DNA of 40,838 nt from Campylobacteraceae bacterium (GTDB lineage: Bacteria > Campylobacterota > Campylobacteria > Campylobacterales > Campylobacteraceae): positions 1 to 40,838 of the forward strand of contig JAIRXG010000022.1 in NCBI GenBank assembly GCA_031268335.1, read 5' to 3'. Shown in pieces: positions 16,420-24,927 of the stretch. The translations under genes were made by a program, and so were the position numbers. The notes beneath the pieces were generated by a model. That model was not told the origin of the DNA. It saw nothing but the letters and a program-made list of their open reading frames with translations, and made no database searches. Position 1 is the first letter of the stretch. Each line of letters starts with the position of its first letter.

Positions 16420-17304
16420 TCAGCTTTGAGTGATAACAAATCCTCGATTATCAAGCTCAAGTTTCATAACTTTAAACTCGCTAAACTCGGTTTGCAATAC
16501 ATGTAAAAGCTTTTTTGCATATTTTACATAAACAAGATTTAAAAAACTAGAACCACTGCCCGATAACGTACTCATCAAAGCTCCGTTTTCAAGAGCTATG
16601 CGTCTTACGTCAAATAGCTTCGGCAATGCGTTCATTCTTACCTCTTCATGCAATCTATCGTATGCCGCCGTTTTTAACATCTCCCAATTTTCGCTCATAA
16701 AAGCCGCGCTCATGAGTGCGGCATGAGAAAGATTAAAAACTGCGTCAACCATTTTATATTGCTTTGGCAAAAGTCCTCTGGCAGATTCGGTGGATATCGC
16801 AACATTCGGCACAACTACAATAGCGCAAATCTCTTCTGAGAGTTCTTTTTTTATCATAGCAACTTTTCCGTCGTCCGCAACAGACACGGTAAATCCGCCG
16901 TAAACGCAAGGTGTTATATTATCAGGATGCGATTCTAATCTAAGAGCGCGATTTAAAATTTGCTCTTTATCTACGCTATATCCTGCCATATAGTAAGCTG
17001 ACGCTATGGCTCCTACTATCACGGAAGATGAGCTGCCAAGCCCGCGCGAAAACGGAATAGCATTTGTAAAAGCGAAACGAAAATTATCTCTTCTGCCCGT
17101 AAGCTTCTTATAAATATCATAAAAAATATTAACGAAAGTATTGTTTTTTCTAATATAAGGTTTATCGCTTCCCTCGCCCTTTACAGACACGGATAAATAG
17201 TTTGAGCGTTTTATGACAGTTTCATTATATAAGCCAAGAGCAAGCCCTAAAGTATCAAAACCTGGTCCCAAATTTGCACTTGATGCCGGAACTTTTATTT
17301 TCAA
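16420..17304 (-). CDS. thrB: Homoserine kinase
   Basis: 294 residues of the GHMP kinase family. N-terminal KIKVPASSANLGPGFDTLGLALGLYNE and the ATP-binding glycine/serine motif PFSRGLGSSSSVIVGAIASAY near residues 84-104 identify ThrB. LSGSGSSFLNL near 245 is the third conserved motif. It phosphorylates homoserine for threonine synthesis. It lies between the tsaB-like gene (15 bases upstream) and ylxR, as in other Campylobacterales. Confidence 0.94.
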   Translation of the reverse strand: MKIKVPASSANLGPGFDTLGLALGLYNETVIKRSNYLSVSVKGEGSDKPYIRKNNTFVNIFYDIYKKLTGRRDNFRFAFTNAIPFSRGLGSSSSVIVGAIASAYYMAGYSVDKEQILNRALRLESHPDNITPCVYGGFTVSVADDGKVAMIKKELSEEICAIVVVPNVAISTESARGLLPKQYKMVDAVFNLSHAALMSAAFMSENWEMLKTAAYDRLHEEVRMNALPKLFDVRRIALENGALMSTLSGSGSSFLNLVYVKYAKKLLHVLQTEFSEFKVMKLELDNRGFVITQS

Positions 17305-17319
17305 CCTTTGACCCCTATT

Positions 17320-17760
17320 TTAAATCGCTGATAAAACATATAGCGGCTCATTTTCTTTGCTGAATTTTTTTCTGTCTAAAATATTTGGAAGTTTAAACGG
17401 TTTTGTTTTTGCCATATTATTTTCTTTCAGCACAATACCTTCTCTTTCCTTAAAAAACCATTGATTCCCAAGGGCTTTAATGGGATAATTTTCATTGAAT
17501 ATAAAGCCTTCACATGCAAAAAGCGGTACATGTAATACGATTTGTAAACTTTTTAAATAGACATAAGTTACCTTTATAGCCATAAAGCTTCCAGGTCCTT
17601 TTGCATAAAAAAGCTCTTTACATGTAAAGGAATTTAGAATTTTTTTAAAGATTTTTGGCAGTGAATCAGACGCCATTTCGTCGCTTTTGAAACTCTCTAT
17701 TAGTTTATCGCTTTCATAAACGCCAACAAGCAACGGCGACGATAATGCGATGACAAGCAC
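17320..17760 (-). CDS. Short TsaB-like protein
   Basis: 146 residues from a GTG start. It begins LVIALSSPLLVGVYESDKLI and carries YAKGPGSFMAIKV, the degenerate form of the TsaB motif GPGSFTGIR. TsaB is the scaffold partner of TsaD in making the t6A base of tRNAs. At 146 residues it is well short of typical TsaB (about 230) and lacks most of the second ASKHA lobe. This short version between lpxC and thrB is, as I recall, a Campylobacterales feature. Whether it still works with TsaD is not shown. Confidence 0.7.
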   Translation of the reverse strand: MLVIALSSPLLVGVYESDKLIESFKSDEMASDSLPKIFKKILNSFTCKELFYAKGPGSFMAIKVTYVYLKSLQIVLHVPLFACEGFIFNENYPIKALGNQWFFKEREGIVLKENNMAKTKPFKLPNILDRKKFSKENEPLYVLSAI

Positions 17761-17774
17761 GCTTACTTTTGGTT

Positions 17775-18656
17775 TTATGCGAATGCCTTTACGGATTCCA
17801 TTGAATTTGTAAATGTTTTTATCTCATAATTTTGCGGATCTTTTAGTATCTCTTTTGTAAGTAAATGGTTTAACTTATGACTTCCCGCAAACGAATCGTA
17901 ATTTCCAAGCATCGGCATACCAAGCAAACACAAATCGCCTATGGCATCAAGAATTTTATGGCGAACAAATTCATTTTGAAATCTCAAGCCTTCATGGTTT
18001 AGTATCTTTTTTTCGTCTAAAATTATAGTATTATCAAGCGAACCGCCAAGTCCAAGTCCCATACTTCTTAATATTTGAGCCTCTTTTAAAAATCCAAACG
18101 TCCTGGCTCTTGCGATATCGCTTAGAAAGTTTTTCTTGCTGAATTCATACGTATACTCTTGCTTTCCGATGGCAGGATGCGCAAAATCTATCACAAAATG
18201 ATAAACAGGCTCATTTGAGGGCGTTACTTTGGAAAACTTATCGCCATCTCTTACTCCTACCTCTTTTTTTATAACAATAACTCTTTTATTCTCTTCAAGA
18301 GTTCTTGTCCCAGCTTCGTCAAGCATCATACAAAAACTGGCGCTGCTTCCATCCATAACGGGAATTTCACCGCCGTTTACAACGACGCGGAGATTGTCTA
18401 TGCCATAAGAATTAACGGCTGAGAGAAGATGTTCTATAGTGGAAATACTTTTTTCGGCACTTACACCTATAACGGTTGCCATTTGCGTATTTATAACGTT
18501 TGATGGGTGAGCGCTTATGCTCATACCTACATCTTGACGATAAAATACTATACCGCTATTTGCCTCCATGGGCTCCAATACAATATTTATAGGTTCACCT
18601 TTATGCAATCCTATACCTATGCCTTCCACGCGGCGTTGTATTGTTGTTTGCCTCAA
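17775..18656 (-). CDS. lpxC: UDP-3-O-acyl-N-acetylglucosamine deacetylase
   Basis: 293 residues. Zinc ligands are His76 (STIEHLLSAV), and the His and Asp of VRHKILDAIGDLCLLG near 233-237; the catalytic His is in AGSHKLNHLL near 260. N-terminal QTTIQRRVEGIGIGLHKGEP is typical. It commits UDP-GlcNAc derivatives to lipid A synthesis. The start is TTG 18656 with AAGGAAAGAG just upstream, and a -10 box lies at 18685-18690. It heads the operon that runs through infB to ribD. Confidence 0.95.
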   Translation of the reverse strand: MRQTTIQRRVEGIGIGLHKGEPINIVLEPMEANSGIVFYRQDVGMSISAHPSNVINTQMATVIGVSAEKSISTIEHLLSAVNSYGIDNLRVVVNGGEIPVMDGSSASFCMMLDEAGTRTLEENKRVIVIKKEVGVRDGDKFSKVTPSNEPVYHFVIDFAHPAIGKQEYTYEFSKKNFLSDIARARTFGFLKEAQILRSMGLGLGGSLDNTIILDEKKILNHEGLRFQNEFVRHKILDAIGDLCLLGMPMLGNYDSFAGSHKLNHLLTKEILKDPQNYEIKTFTNSMESVKAFA

Positions 18657-18684
18657 AATCTCTTTCCTTCTAAATTAATTTGTA

Positions 18685-18690
18685 TTTATA
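18685..18690 (-). promoter_or_regulatory. -10 box for the lpxC-infB operon
   Basis: Minus strand TATAAA within GTGGTATAAATACA, 29 bases before the TTG start of lpxC. T-rich upstream sequence, no clear -35. Confidence 0.4.
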
Positions 18691-18747
18691 CCACATTTTG
18701 CTTCAAAAAGTATAGTTTTTAGACTTTCAAAACGCATTTTATTTTGA

Positions 18748-20115
18748 CTATCTAACGCTATTTATAATTTTGTTCGCATTGTCTACCAAATCAAATACAT
18801 TCTCTTTCAGCCATTTTTCGTCCATCCACTCCTCAGGTCTTACCTCAACACCTTGAACAACTACGCCAAAATGAAGATGGTCTCCAAATACAAAGCCTGT
18901 TTTGCCTGTTCGACCTATTACTTGACCATTTATAATCTCGTCCCCCGCATTTACTGAAAGCTCCGAACAATGCGCATAAAGCGAATACAATCCAAGTCCA
19001 TGGTCTATCAAAATCATTTTGCCGTATATTCCATTTTCGTCTGCAAAAGCAATAGTTCCGGAATTGCTTAAAACTATCTCTGCTTCAGCTGTGCTTGCCA
19101 TATCAAGTCCGAGGTGATAGGATTGGCTTACTTGACTTTTATTATATTCGTATATCCTAAAATCACCGTATCCGGCGACAACCGCACCATTTTTTAAAGG
19201 AAAAAATGATTTTAGCCTAAAAGGCTTATTGTAATTTACCGCCGAAGTAATATTTTGTATAGTAAACAAACTTTCATTTCTAATCTTTTCATTTATAAAA
19301 ACAAATCTCTCAAGCGCTAAAAGGTCTTTTGTATTTTCATAATCAAACTCCTCCGCAAGCGGATAAACGGAATTGCTTAAAAAATTATCGCTGAGCGTTA
19401 TTTTTGAAACTTTATAATTTTTATCTTGCAAAAAATATTTAATTCTGTTTTTGGCAACGTTTCCAGCCAAATCTTCGGCAACTATTTCGGCTGAAAAATT
19501 TTTTTGATTTACCGGCCAAGCTACAAAAGCTATATAGTATCCTTTTTTATTAAAAGGGGCAACCTTAAATCGTTTGCCGTAATTTGTTTGGATATAAACG
19601 TCTTTTAAATTTTCATCATCGGCTTTAAATATAACAACTCCGCTGCCGCCTTTAGTAACTTTGTAAGAGTTTGCAACCGTATAAACGTTTGGTTGTTTTG
19701 TGTCTATGGTTACCGAATAAACCTTCTGGATTCTATTGCCCATAAAAAAGTTCCACAAACTTTTGTCTACAACTTCAAAGGTCAAATAGTATTGATTTTT
19801 TTTACTAAAAAATCCTGTTTTGGGAAAAGATATATTAAAATCAATCTCTCTTTCGCTGCCGCTATACTTATCATTTATAAGAGTTATATTGTTTTCACCG
19901 TCGCTTATTTGTACTAAAACTCGCTCAATTCCGCTATCATCTTTGACTTTTGCCTGTATTGGATTTTTAAGATTCCAATATATCTGCTCGTCAAGCACAA
20001 TATCGGGCATATTTCTTTCAAACATTGCCGAATTATAAATAAAAGCCAAAATAGCGATAACAATTAAAACCGCAAAGATAGTAATGCTACGATTTTTATT
20101 CACTCTTTTTCTCAT
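18748..20115 (-). CDS. M23 family (LytM-type) zinc metallopeptidase
   Basis: 455 residues with one N-terminal membrane segment (about 10-28) and a periplasmic body. The middle (about 40-300) is beta-rich with repeated bacterial Ig-like features (VSVTIDTKQPNVYTVANSYK and similar). The C-terminal peptidase domain has HLGLDMAS near 333, HGLGLYSLYAHCSEL near 370 and GDHLHFGV near 412: the His-x3-Asp and His-x-His zinc ligands of M23. It likely cuts peptide cross-links in the cell wall and may shape the cell. It overlaps the preceding DHH gene by 20 bases. Confidence 0.88.
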   Translation of the reverse strand: MRKRVNKNRSITIFAVLIVIAILAFIYNSAMFERNMPDIVLDEQIYWNLKNPIQAKVKDDSGIERVLVQISDGENNITLINDKYSGSEREIDFNISFPKTGFFSKKNQYYLTFEVVDKSLWNFFMGNRIQKVYSVTIDTKQPNVYTVANSYKVTKGGSGVVIFKADDENLKDVYIQTNYGKRFKVAPFNKKGYYIAFVAWPVNQKNFSAEIVAEDLAGNVAKNRIKYFLQDKNYKVSKITLSDNFLSNSVYPLAEEFDYENTKDLLALERFVFINEKIRNESLFTIQNITSAVNYNKPFRLKSFFPLKNGAVVAGYGDFRIYEYNKSQVSQSYHLGLDMASTAEAEIVLSNSGTIAFADENGIYGKMILIDHGLGLYSLYAHCSELSVNAGDEIINGQVIGRTGKTGFVFGDHLHFGVVVQGVEVRPEEWMDEKWLKENVFDLVDNANKIINSVR

Positions 20116-21067
20116 ACTCTGTCATTCCTTCGTTAAATTCATTTAACACCATTGAAACTATTGTATCCGTATTGGTTATTTTACTCTCAAATCCGGCTGC
20201 TCCAAAATGCCCGCCTCCACCAAATTTCAAAGCTATTTTTGATACGTCAAGATAATTTTTACTTCGCAAAGAGATTTTGAAGCTGCCGTCTTCTTCTTCC
20301 AATATCATAATACCAAGCTCTACAGTTACAAGCTCTCTTACGATATTTATGATATCTTCCGCATCCTCTCTTTTGGCTCCGCTTCGCTTTAAATCGTCCT
20401 GCTTGATAATAACAAGCCCTACTTTACCATTTTTAAGTAAATCTACAGTTTGCATTACATGTTCTTTTAGCCTAAATCTAGCAAGCGGAACACTCTGTTT
20501 TAGTTGCTTTGAGACGTATATGGGATCCGCTCCAAGCTCTATCAACTCCGCAGAGTTTATAAAAGTTTTGGCATTTATATTTCCGTATGCAAAAAAGCCG
20601 GTATCGTCAATATTTCCGGCATAAAGACATGTAGCCGCCTTCGCGGATATTTTGACGCCGTTTAATTTTAGCATTTCAAAAACCACCGCACAAGCGCTTG
20701 AAAATTCGGCTGATACGAGATTTATATCGCCAAAATTTGAGTTTGTCAAATGATGGTCTACATTTATAATTTTTTGCCTTAATTTACTTATATCCAAACT
20801 TGTACGTTCAAATTTGGCGCAGTCAAAAACCGCCAATGTATCAAAACTATTTGGCAATTGCGATGAAATATGTTCAAAATTCGGCAAAAATTGTAACTTT
20901 AAAGGAAGTTTTTCAGTAGCGTTAAACAAGTACGCTTCTTTATTCATGCTTCGCAAAACATCAAACATTGCCAAAGTACAGCCAAGCGTATCGCAATCAG
21001 GATTTACATGTGAAGCAAGAACTATACTTTTTGACTCCACAATCGCCCGCCAAACGCTTTCAAACAT
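20096..21067 (-). CDS. DHH-family phosphoesterase, NrnA-like
   Basis: 323 residues. Metal-binding motifs: ASHVNPDCDTLG near 18-29, VFDCAKFERT near 78, the DHH triad in NVDHHLTNSNFGD near 97, and DDTGFF near 152. The C-terminal DHHA1 motif GGGGHFGAAGFE is near 282. This is the nano-RNase/pAp phosphatase (NrnA) type, degrading short oligonucleotides; c-di-AMP/pGpG-type substrates are also possible. The ATG overlaps nothing upstream; a promoter -10 lies at 21097-21102. Coupled to the M23 gene. Confidence 0.85.
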   Translation of the reverse strand: MFESVWRAIVESKSIVLASHVNPDCDTLGCTLAMFDVLRSMNKEAYLFNATEKLPLKLQFLPNFEHISSQLPNSFDTLAVFDCAKFERTSLDISKLRQKIINVDHHLTNSNFGDINLVSAEFSSACAVVFEMLKLNGVKISAKAATCLYAGNIDDTGFFAYGNINAKTFINSAELIELGADPIYVSKQLKQSVPLARFRLKEHVMQTVDLLKNGKVGLVIIKQDDLKRSGAKREDAEDIINIVRELVTVELGIMILEEEDGSFKISLRSKNYLDVSKIALKFGGGGHFGAAGFESKITNTDTIVSMVLNEFNEGMTEYEKKSE

Positions 21068-21096
21068 ACGCTGTACCTTTCATAAAAATGGGGAAA

Positions 21097-21119
21097 ATTA
21101 TACTTTGTTTTAGCTAAAA
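21097..21119 (-). promoter_or_regulatory. Promoter of the DHH/M23 operon with a palindrome
   Basis: Minus strand TATAAT at 21102-21097, 30 bases before the ATG. Just upstream a perfect 12-base palindrome TTTTAGCTAAAA (21108-21119) lies within the spacer towards the -35 position. The core TTAGCTAAA also occurs at the cytochrome c promoter. Confidence 0.4.
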
Positions 21120-21203
21120 CTTTATTAACATTAGATACTATTGTATACAAAAAAACGGTTATTTTAAACAATCTAAAATGATATTTAAAAATGTAAAAAA
21201 GCC

Positions 21204-21222
21204 AATAATGATAACTGTTATT
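21204..21222. promoter_or_regulatory. Fur-box-like operator upstream of exbB-exbD-tonB
   Basis: AATAATGATAACTGTTATT matches 14 of 19 positions of the classical Fur box GATAATGATAATCATTATC, with inverted arms AATAA/TTATT. It lies about 50 bases before the GTG of exbB. Iron-repressed control of the TonB system is well established in related bacteria. The match is seen directly; binding is inferred. Confidence 0.6.
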
Positions 21223-21272
21223 AAGTTTTCTTTTGATAGTATTGCAAAATATTTTTAAAAAAGAGGTATTAA

Positions 21273-21701
21273 GTGGAGTATATAAAAGCGTATATGGATT
21301 TTACAATATTCGGCATCTTGGGGTTAATGAGCGTATTGTCCGTAGCTTATGCCATAGAAAGATTTATCTTTTATACAAGATATAAATTAGACGATTATAA
21401 AGATATAAATGAGTTTGAAAATGATTTGACAAAAAACCTCACAACTCTATCCATAATAGGTTCAAATGCTCCGTATGTCGGACTGCTCGGCACTGTTGTA
21501 GGGGTTATGGTCACATTTTACGATATGGGAATCGGAGGAGGAATCGACACCAACGCTATTTTGGTTGGTCTTTCACTTGCATTAAAAGCTACCGCGGCAG
21601 GACTTCTTGTAGCTATTCCTACTTTGGTGATATATACGGCTTGTCTTCGCAAAGTAGACGTAGGTATAGCAAAATTCAAGGCTGAAAAAAATGCGTCTTA
21701 A
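21273..21701 (+). CDS. exbB: ExbB proton-channel subunit of the TonB system
   Basis: 142 residues with three membrane helices (about 12-30, 65-90, 100-125). The MotA/TolQ/ExbB core is clear: SIIGSNAPYVGLLGTVVGVMVTF and ALKATAAGLLVAIPTLVIY. The short form is typical of Helicobacter/Campylobacter. Start is GTG 21273 with AAGAGG upstream. With ExbD it uses the proton gradient to energise TonB. The stop overlaps exbD by 11 bases. No TonB-dependent receptor is adjacent. Confidence 0.93.
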   Translation: MEYIKAYMDFTIFGILGLMSVLSVAYAIERFIFYTRYKLDDYKDINEFENDLTKNLTTLSIIGSNAPYVGLLGTVVGVMVTFYDMGIGGGIDTNAILVGLSLALKATAAGLLVAIPTLVIYTACLRKVDVGIAKFKAEKNAS

Positions 21702-22077
21702 ACGACCGGAAGGAATGAATGTAGTACCCTTTATAGACGTTATGTTGGTACTGCTTGCTATAGTTCTTACCATCTCGACATTTATAGCGCAAGGAAAAAT
21801 AAAAGTAGATTTACCAAGCGCAACTTCAGCTATACAGCAACAAGATAGGTTGGAAGCGTTAGAAATATCGATAGACTCCGACGATAAAATTTATATAAAA
21901 GACGCTGAAGTAACGATAGATGAATTAAAAGAAGCGGTAATGAGACTTAAAAACTCTGATGAAATAATCATTTTAGGCGATAAAATGAGCAATTTCGGAC
22001 GTTTCATAGACGTGATAGATATGCTCAAAGCCAAAGGGCATGAAAACGTTCAGATAGTAACAAAGCATGAGAAATAA
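21691..22077 (+). CDS. exbD: ExbD subunit of the TonB system
   Basis: 128 residues. MRLKRPEGMNVVPFIDVMLVLLAIVL gives the N-terminal membrane helix with the essential Asp in PFIDVMLVLL (Asp16). The periplasmic domain contains IYIKDAEVTIDEL and a C-terminal VQIVTK strand. It joins ExbB in the proton-driven motor. It overlaps exbB and tonB by 11 bases each, which shows tight translational coupling. Confidence 0.94.
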   Translation: MRLKRPEGMNVVPFIDVMLVLLAIVLTISTFIAQGKIKVDLPSATSAIQQQDRLEALEISIDSDDKIYIKDAEVTIDELKEAVMRLKNSDEIIILGDKMSNFGRFIDVIDMLKAKGHENVQIVTKHEK

Positions 22078-22708
22078 AAATAGATTTGGATTTTTAACAG
22101 GCTTTACTCTATCTTGCTTATTGCATGCAACTTGCGTAATGCTCTATTTTTATTACGATGCACAAAAAGAGGGGTTAAAAAGCATAGTAAGAGAACCTTT
22201 GAGACTCTCTTTAAATATATTTGCGCCCGAACCGAAAAAAGAGGAAATTGTCGAAGTTAAATCACAGCCCAAATTACAATCTAAGCCAAAACCAAAGCCT
22301 AAGCCAAAAATCGCCAAAGTGCCTATACCTCAAGAAGTTGAAGAGCAACCTCAAGAGATAAACGAAGAAGTGCAAGAAGAAGTCATACAAGAACAACAGA
22401 TGACAAGCGCCGCATCACTCGTTGAAGACGACTCTTATAAATTACTCATAGCAGCCGCCATAGAAAAGCATAAAGGTTACCCTTCAAAAGCAAGAAGAAT
22501 GAATATGGAAGGTTTAGTAACTATAAAACTCAAAATCGACATGAACGGAAATCTTATATTGATTGAAGTTGTTGAAGGTTCCGGCTATATGGTGCTTGAT
22601 TCTCATACCATAAAATCTGTGGAAAAAGCCGCTAAAGAGTTTCCAAAACTTCCGCGCGATATGATATTTACAGTTCCTATATCCTATAAACTTGATAGAA
22701 GCTCGTGA
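22067..22708 (+). CDS. tonB: TonB energy-transducing protein
   Basis: 213 residues. The N-terminal membrane anchor is at about 8-30 (FGFLTGFTLSCLLHATCVMLYF) and contains the conserved His in the helix. A Pro/Lys linker follows (SKPKPKPKPKIAK near 70-90) with a Glu/Gln stretch. The C-terminal TonB domain (about 135-213) has AARMNMEGLVTIKLKIDMNGN-like features (RRMNMEGLVTIKLKI), then VVEGSGYMVLDSHTIKSVEKA and FPKLP. It spans the periplasm to outer-membrane receptors. It is the last gene of the exbB operon. Confidence 0.93.
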   Translation: MRNKNRFGFLTGFTLSCLLHATCVMLYFYYDAQKEGLKSIVREPLRLSLNIFAPEPKKEEIVEVKSQPKLQSKPKPKPKPKIAKVPIPQEVEEQPQEINEEVQEEVIQEQQMTSAASLVEDDSYKLLIAAAIEKHKGYPSKARRMNMEGLVTIKLKIDMNGNLILIEVVEGSGYMVLDSHTIKSVEKAAKEFPKLPRDMIFTVPISYKLDRSS

Positions 22709-22771
22709 GACAAAAATAAGTTTTATTTTGTTATCATGCCTATTTTAATTTTCAAACAACGAGTATAATTT

Positions 22772-23638
22772 ATGGTTTATCTAATAATTGTTACGGTTCT
22801 TTGGGCATTCTCCGTTAATCTTATCGGAGAGTATTTAGTTGGTCTTGACAGCTATTTTTTGGTATTTGTGAGAGTGTTTTTAGCTTCGCTTATATTTATT
22901 CCATTTACAAAACTCAAAGGTGTTCCCAAAAAGCTTAAAATTTCTCTACTTTTGATAGGCTCTGTACAAATAGGCGTAATGTATCTTTGTTTCTACCACT
23001 CATATCGCTTCTTAACGGTGCCGGAAATCTTGCTTTTTACGATATTTACACCATTTTACGTAACGCTTATTTACGATATTCTTCACAAACAATTTAACGC
23101 TTTGTATTTAGTGAGCGCATTTGTCGCCGTTTTAGGAGCCTATATCATAAGATATCAAAATGTAGACGGCGACTTTTTAATCGGATTTATCTTTGTTCAA
23201 GTAGCAAATATCTGTTTTGCGATAGGTCAAAGCGCATATAAATATGTTATTGAAAAGCACCAAATATCCAATCAGAAAGAGATTTTCGGTTATTTTCATT
23301 TCGGAGCTTTAATGATAACTGCGGTTGCGATTTTGACTTTGGGCAATTTTGAAAAAATGAACCCTACGGCATTTCAATGGATTGTTTTAGTATGGCTTGG
23401 AATCGTAGCATCGGGAATAGGATATTTTTTGTGGAACAAAGGCGCTACAATGGTAGACGCAGGAACGCTTGGCATAATGAATAATGCTCTTATTCCGGCA
23501 GGTATTTTTATAAACATTCTGTTTTGGGGAAAAGTCGAAAATTACATAAGCCTTAGCATAGGAACAGCTGTAATAATATTTTCTCTTTGGCTGCATGCAA
23601 AATTTGTCAAACTCAAAAAATCAAAGCCCATCGCATAA
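22772..23638 (+). CDS. DMT-superfamily (EamA) transporter
   Basis: 288 residues with about ten hydrophobic helices in two EamA repeats (about 5-130 and 140-280). Typical pieces are YLIIVTVLWAFSVNLIGEYL at the start, VLGAYIIRYQN at the repeat junction and GIVASGIGYFLWNKGATMVDAGTLG in the second half. These carriers usually export amino acids or other small metabolites through the inner membrane; the substrate is not predictable here. It stands 64 bases after tonB and is convergent with sppA. Confidence 0.85.
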   Translation: MVYLIIVTVLWAFSVNLIGEYLVGLDSYFLVFVRVFLASLIFIPFTKLKGVPKKLKISLLLIGSVQIGVMYLCFYHSYRFLTVPEILLFTIFTPFYVTLIYDILHKQFNALYLVSAFVAVLGAYIIRYQNVDGDFLIGFIFVQVANICFAIGQSAYKYVIEKHQISNQKEIFGYFHFGALMITAVAILTLGNFEKMNPTAFQWIVLVWLGIVASGIGYFLWNKGATMVDAGTLGIMNNALIPAGIFINILFWGKVENYISLSIGTAVIIFSLWLHAKFVKLKKSKPIA

Positions 23639-23972
23639 CACATTATATCTTGCCTATCAAATCCCTGCATATAGCCTTTTTAAAATATTTAAAACTCATA
23701 TTTTTTGACAAAATAATTTCAAATGGTTTCGTGCATGTAAGCGTTATAAATATTTTAATGTTTAAAAAGTAATTTTGTAAATTTTGTTATTTGCAAAGCT
23801 TGGCGTAACAAAAATACCATGCGGTTAATAACAAAACTTCATGTTGATATTTTACGACATCTATTTTCTATTCAAATAAAAACTACTTGGAATACATACG
23901 TAAAGATTTTGTATTTAGAAGATTTATTTTATGGCTGCATATACTTTTATATATACAGCCGCAAAAACAGAT
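23639..23972. other. Gene-free spacer between convergent genes
   Basis: 334 bases, AT-rich. The only structure seen is an imperfect hairpin at 23933-23960 near the sppA stop. A near copy of the iterated palindrome (GCATGTAAGC) is at 23725-23735. No gene is supported. Confidence 0.5.
23933..23960. repeat. Imperfect hairpin at the sppA 3' end
   Basis: GGCTG and ATATA (23933-23943) pair with TATAT and CAGCC (23950-23960), with one mismatch and a 6-base loop. It begins 12 bases past the sppA stop on the minus strand. No U-run follows on either strand, so terminator function is unsure. Confidence 0.35.
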
Positions 23973-24851
23973 TTAATATGCTTTTAACCCGTAGAAAAGT
24001 GAGCTTATCTGCTCTTTTGTTTCCGAAGCTAATTTTTTCGTTATTTTATCCAACAAATCAGGTTCTTTCCATGACGGTACAGAAACGTTTGAAAGCTTAA
24101 CAAGCGCCTCTTGCGCGTCAATTATGCTTCCCACTTCATCGATGAGCCCAACTTTTTGAGCTTTGCTCGCTATAAAAACTCTAGCGTTTGCAAACTCGTT
24201 TGTCCTATTTTTATCAAGTCCTCTGGCTTTTATGATATCGTCTATAAAAAGATTGTATGTATCATCTACAAGCTCTTGAAGGCTATCCCTCTCTTGCGAA
24301 GTCCATTCTCTCATAAAAGTCCCCGCTTGTTTATAATCCCCCGCGCTTACAACTTGCTCGCTTATGCCGATTTTTTTCGCCAACTCCTCGATATTGAACA
24401 TTTGCATTATAACGCCTATTGAGCCTATGATTGAACCAGGATTTGCTATGATATAATCAGCATATGCCGAAGCATAGTAACTTCCGCTCGCCATAATACC
24501 GGCAGCATACGCCACAACAGGTTTTTTATCTCTCAATCGTTTGATAGCCATCGATATCTCAAGAGACGGACTAACCGCTCCGCCTGGGGAATCCACTATA
24601 AATAAAACGCCTTTTATATTTTCATTATTGTATGCAAAATTTATATTTTTGAGCACCTCTTCCGAATCTGCTATCGCGCCTTTTAAGTCTATTTTCATAA
24701 GATTTGAATTATCTTGCGTCTGATGCGTAGGGGCAACAAATATGATATATAGCACCAAAAGGAAAATCAACGCTTTGAAATAATTTTGTATAAACCCAAG
24801 AATACCTTTAACGATTGAAAAAATACCCATCTTTTCATTTTGTTCATTCAT
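23973..24851 (-). CDS. sppA: Signal peptide peptidase SppA
   Basis: 292 residues of the short S49 type. One membrane segment lies at about 18-40. GVLFIVDSPGGAVSPSLEI near 85, the nucleophile region YAAGIMASGSYYASAYAD near 115 and the general base Lys in VSAGDYKQAGTF near 165 are visible. It degrades cleaved signal peptides in the inner membrane. AAAGGA precedes the ATG. It is a single-gene unit between the EamA transporter and the phosphatase/ABC operon. Confidence 0.93.
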   Translation of the reverse strand: MNEQNEKMGIFSIVKGILGFIQNYFKALIFLLVLYIIFVAPTHQTQDNSNLMKIDLKGAIADSEEVLKNINFAYNNENIKGVLFIVDSPGGAVSPSLEISMAIKRLRDKKPVVAYAAGIMASGSYYASAYADYIIANPGSIIGSIGVIMQMFNIEELAKKIGISEQVVSAGDYKQAGTFMREWTSQERDSLQELVDDTYNLFIDDIIKARGLDKNRTNEFANARVFIASKAQKVGLIDEVGSIIDAQEALVKLSNVSVPSWKEPDLLDKITKKLASETKEQISSLFYGLKAY

Positions 24852-24927
24852 ATCGGTCCTTTAAAATTTTAAACATAATATAACAAAATATTGCAAATAA
24901 AACTCTTATCCGTAGAAAAATTAAAGA

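Noticed and set aside
22764..22769. TATAAT just before the EamA transporter gene
   Set aside because: It ends 2 bases before the ATG, so a transcript starting 6-8 bases downstream would lack the start codon. It cannot serve the annotated start; read-through from tonB is simpler.
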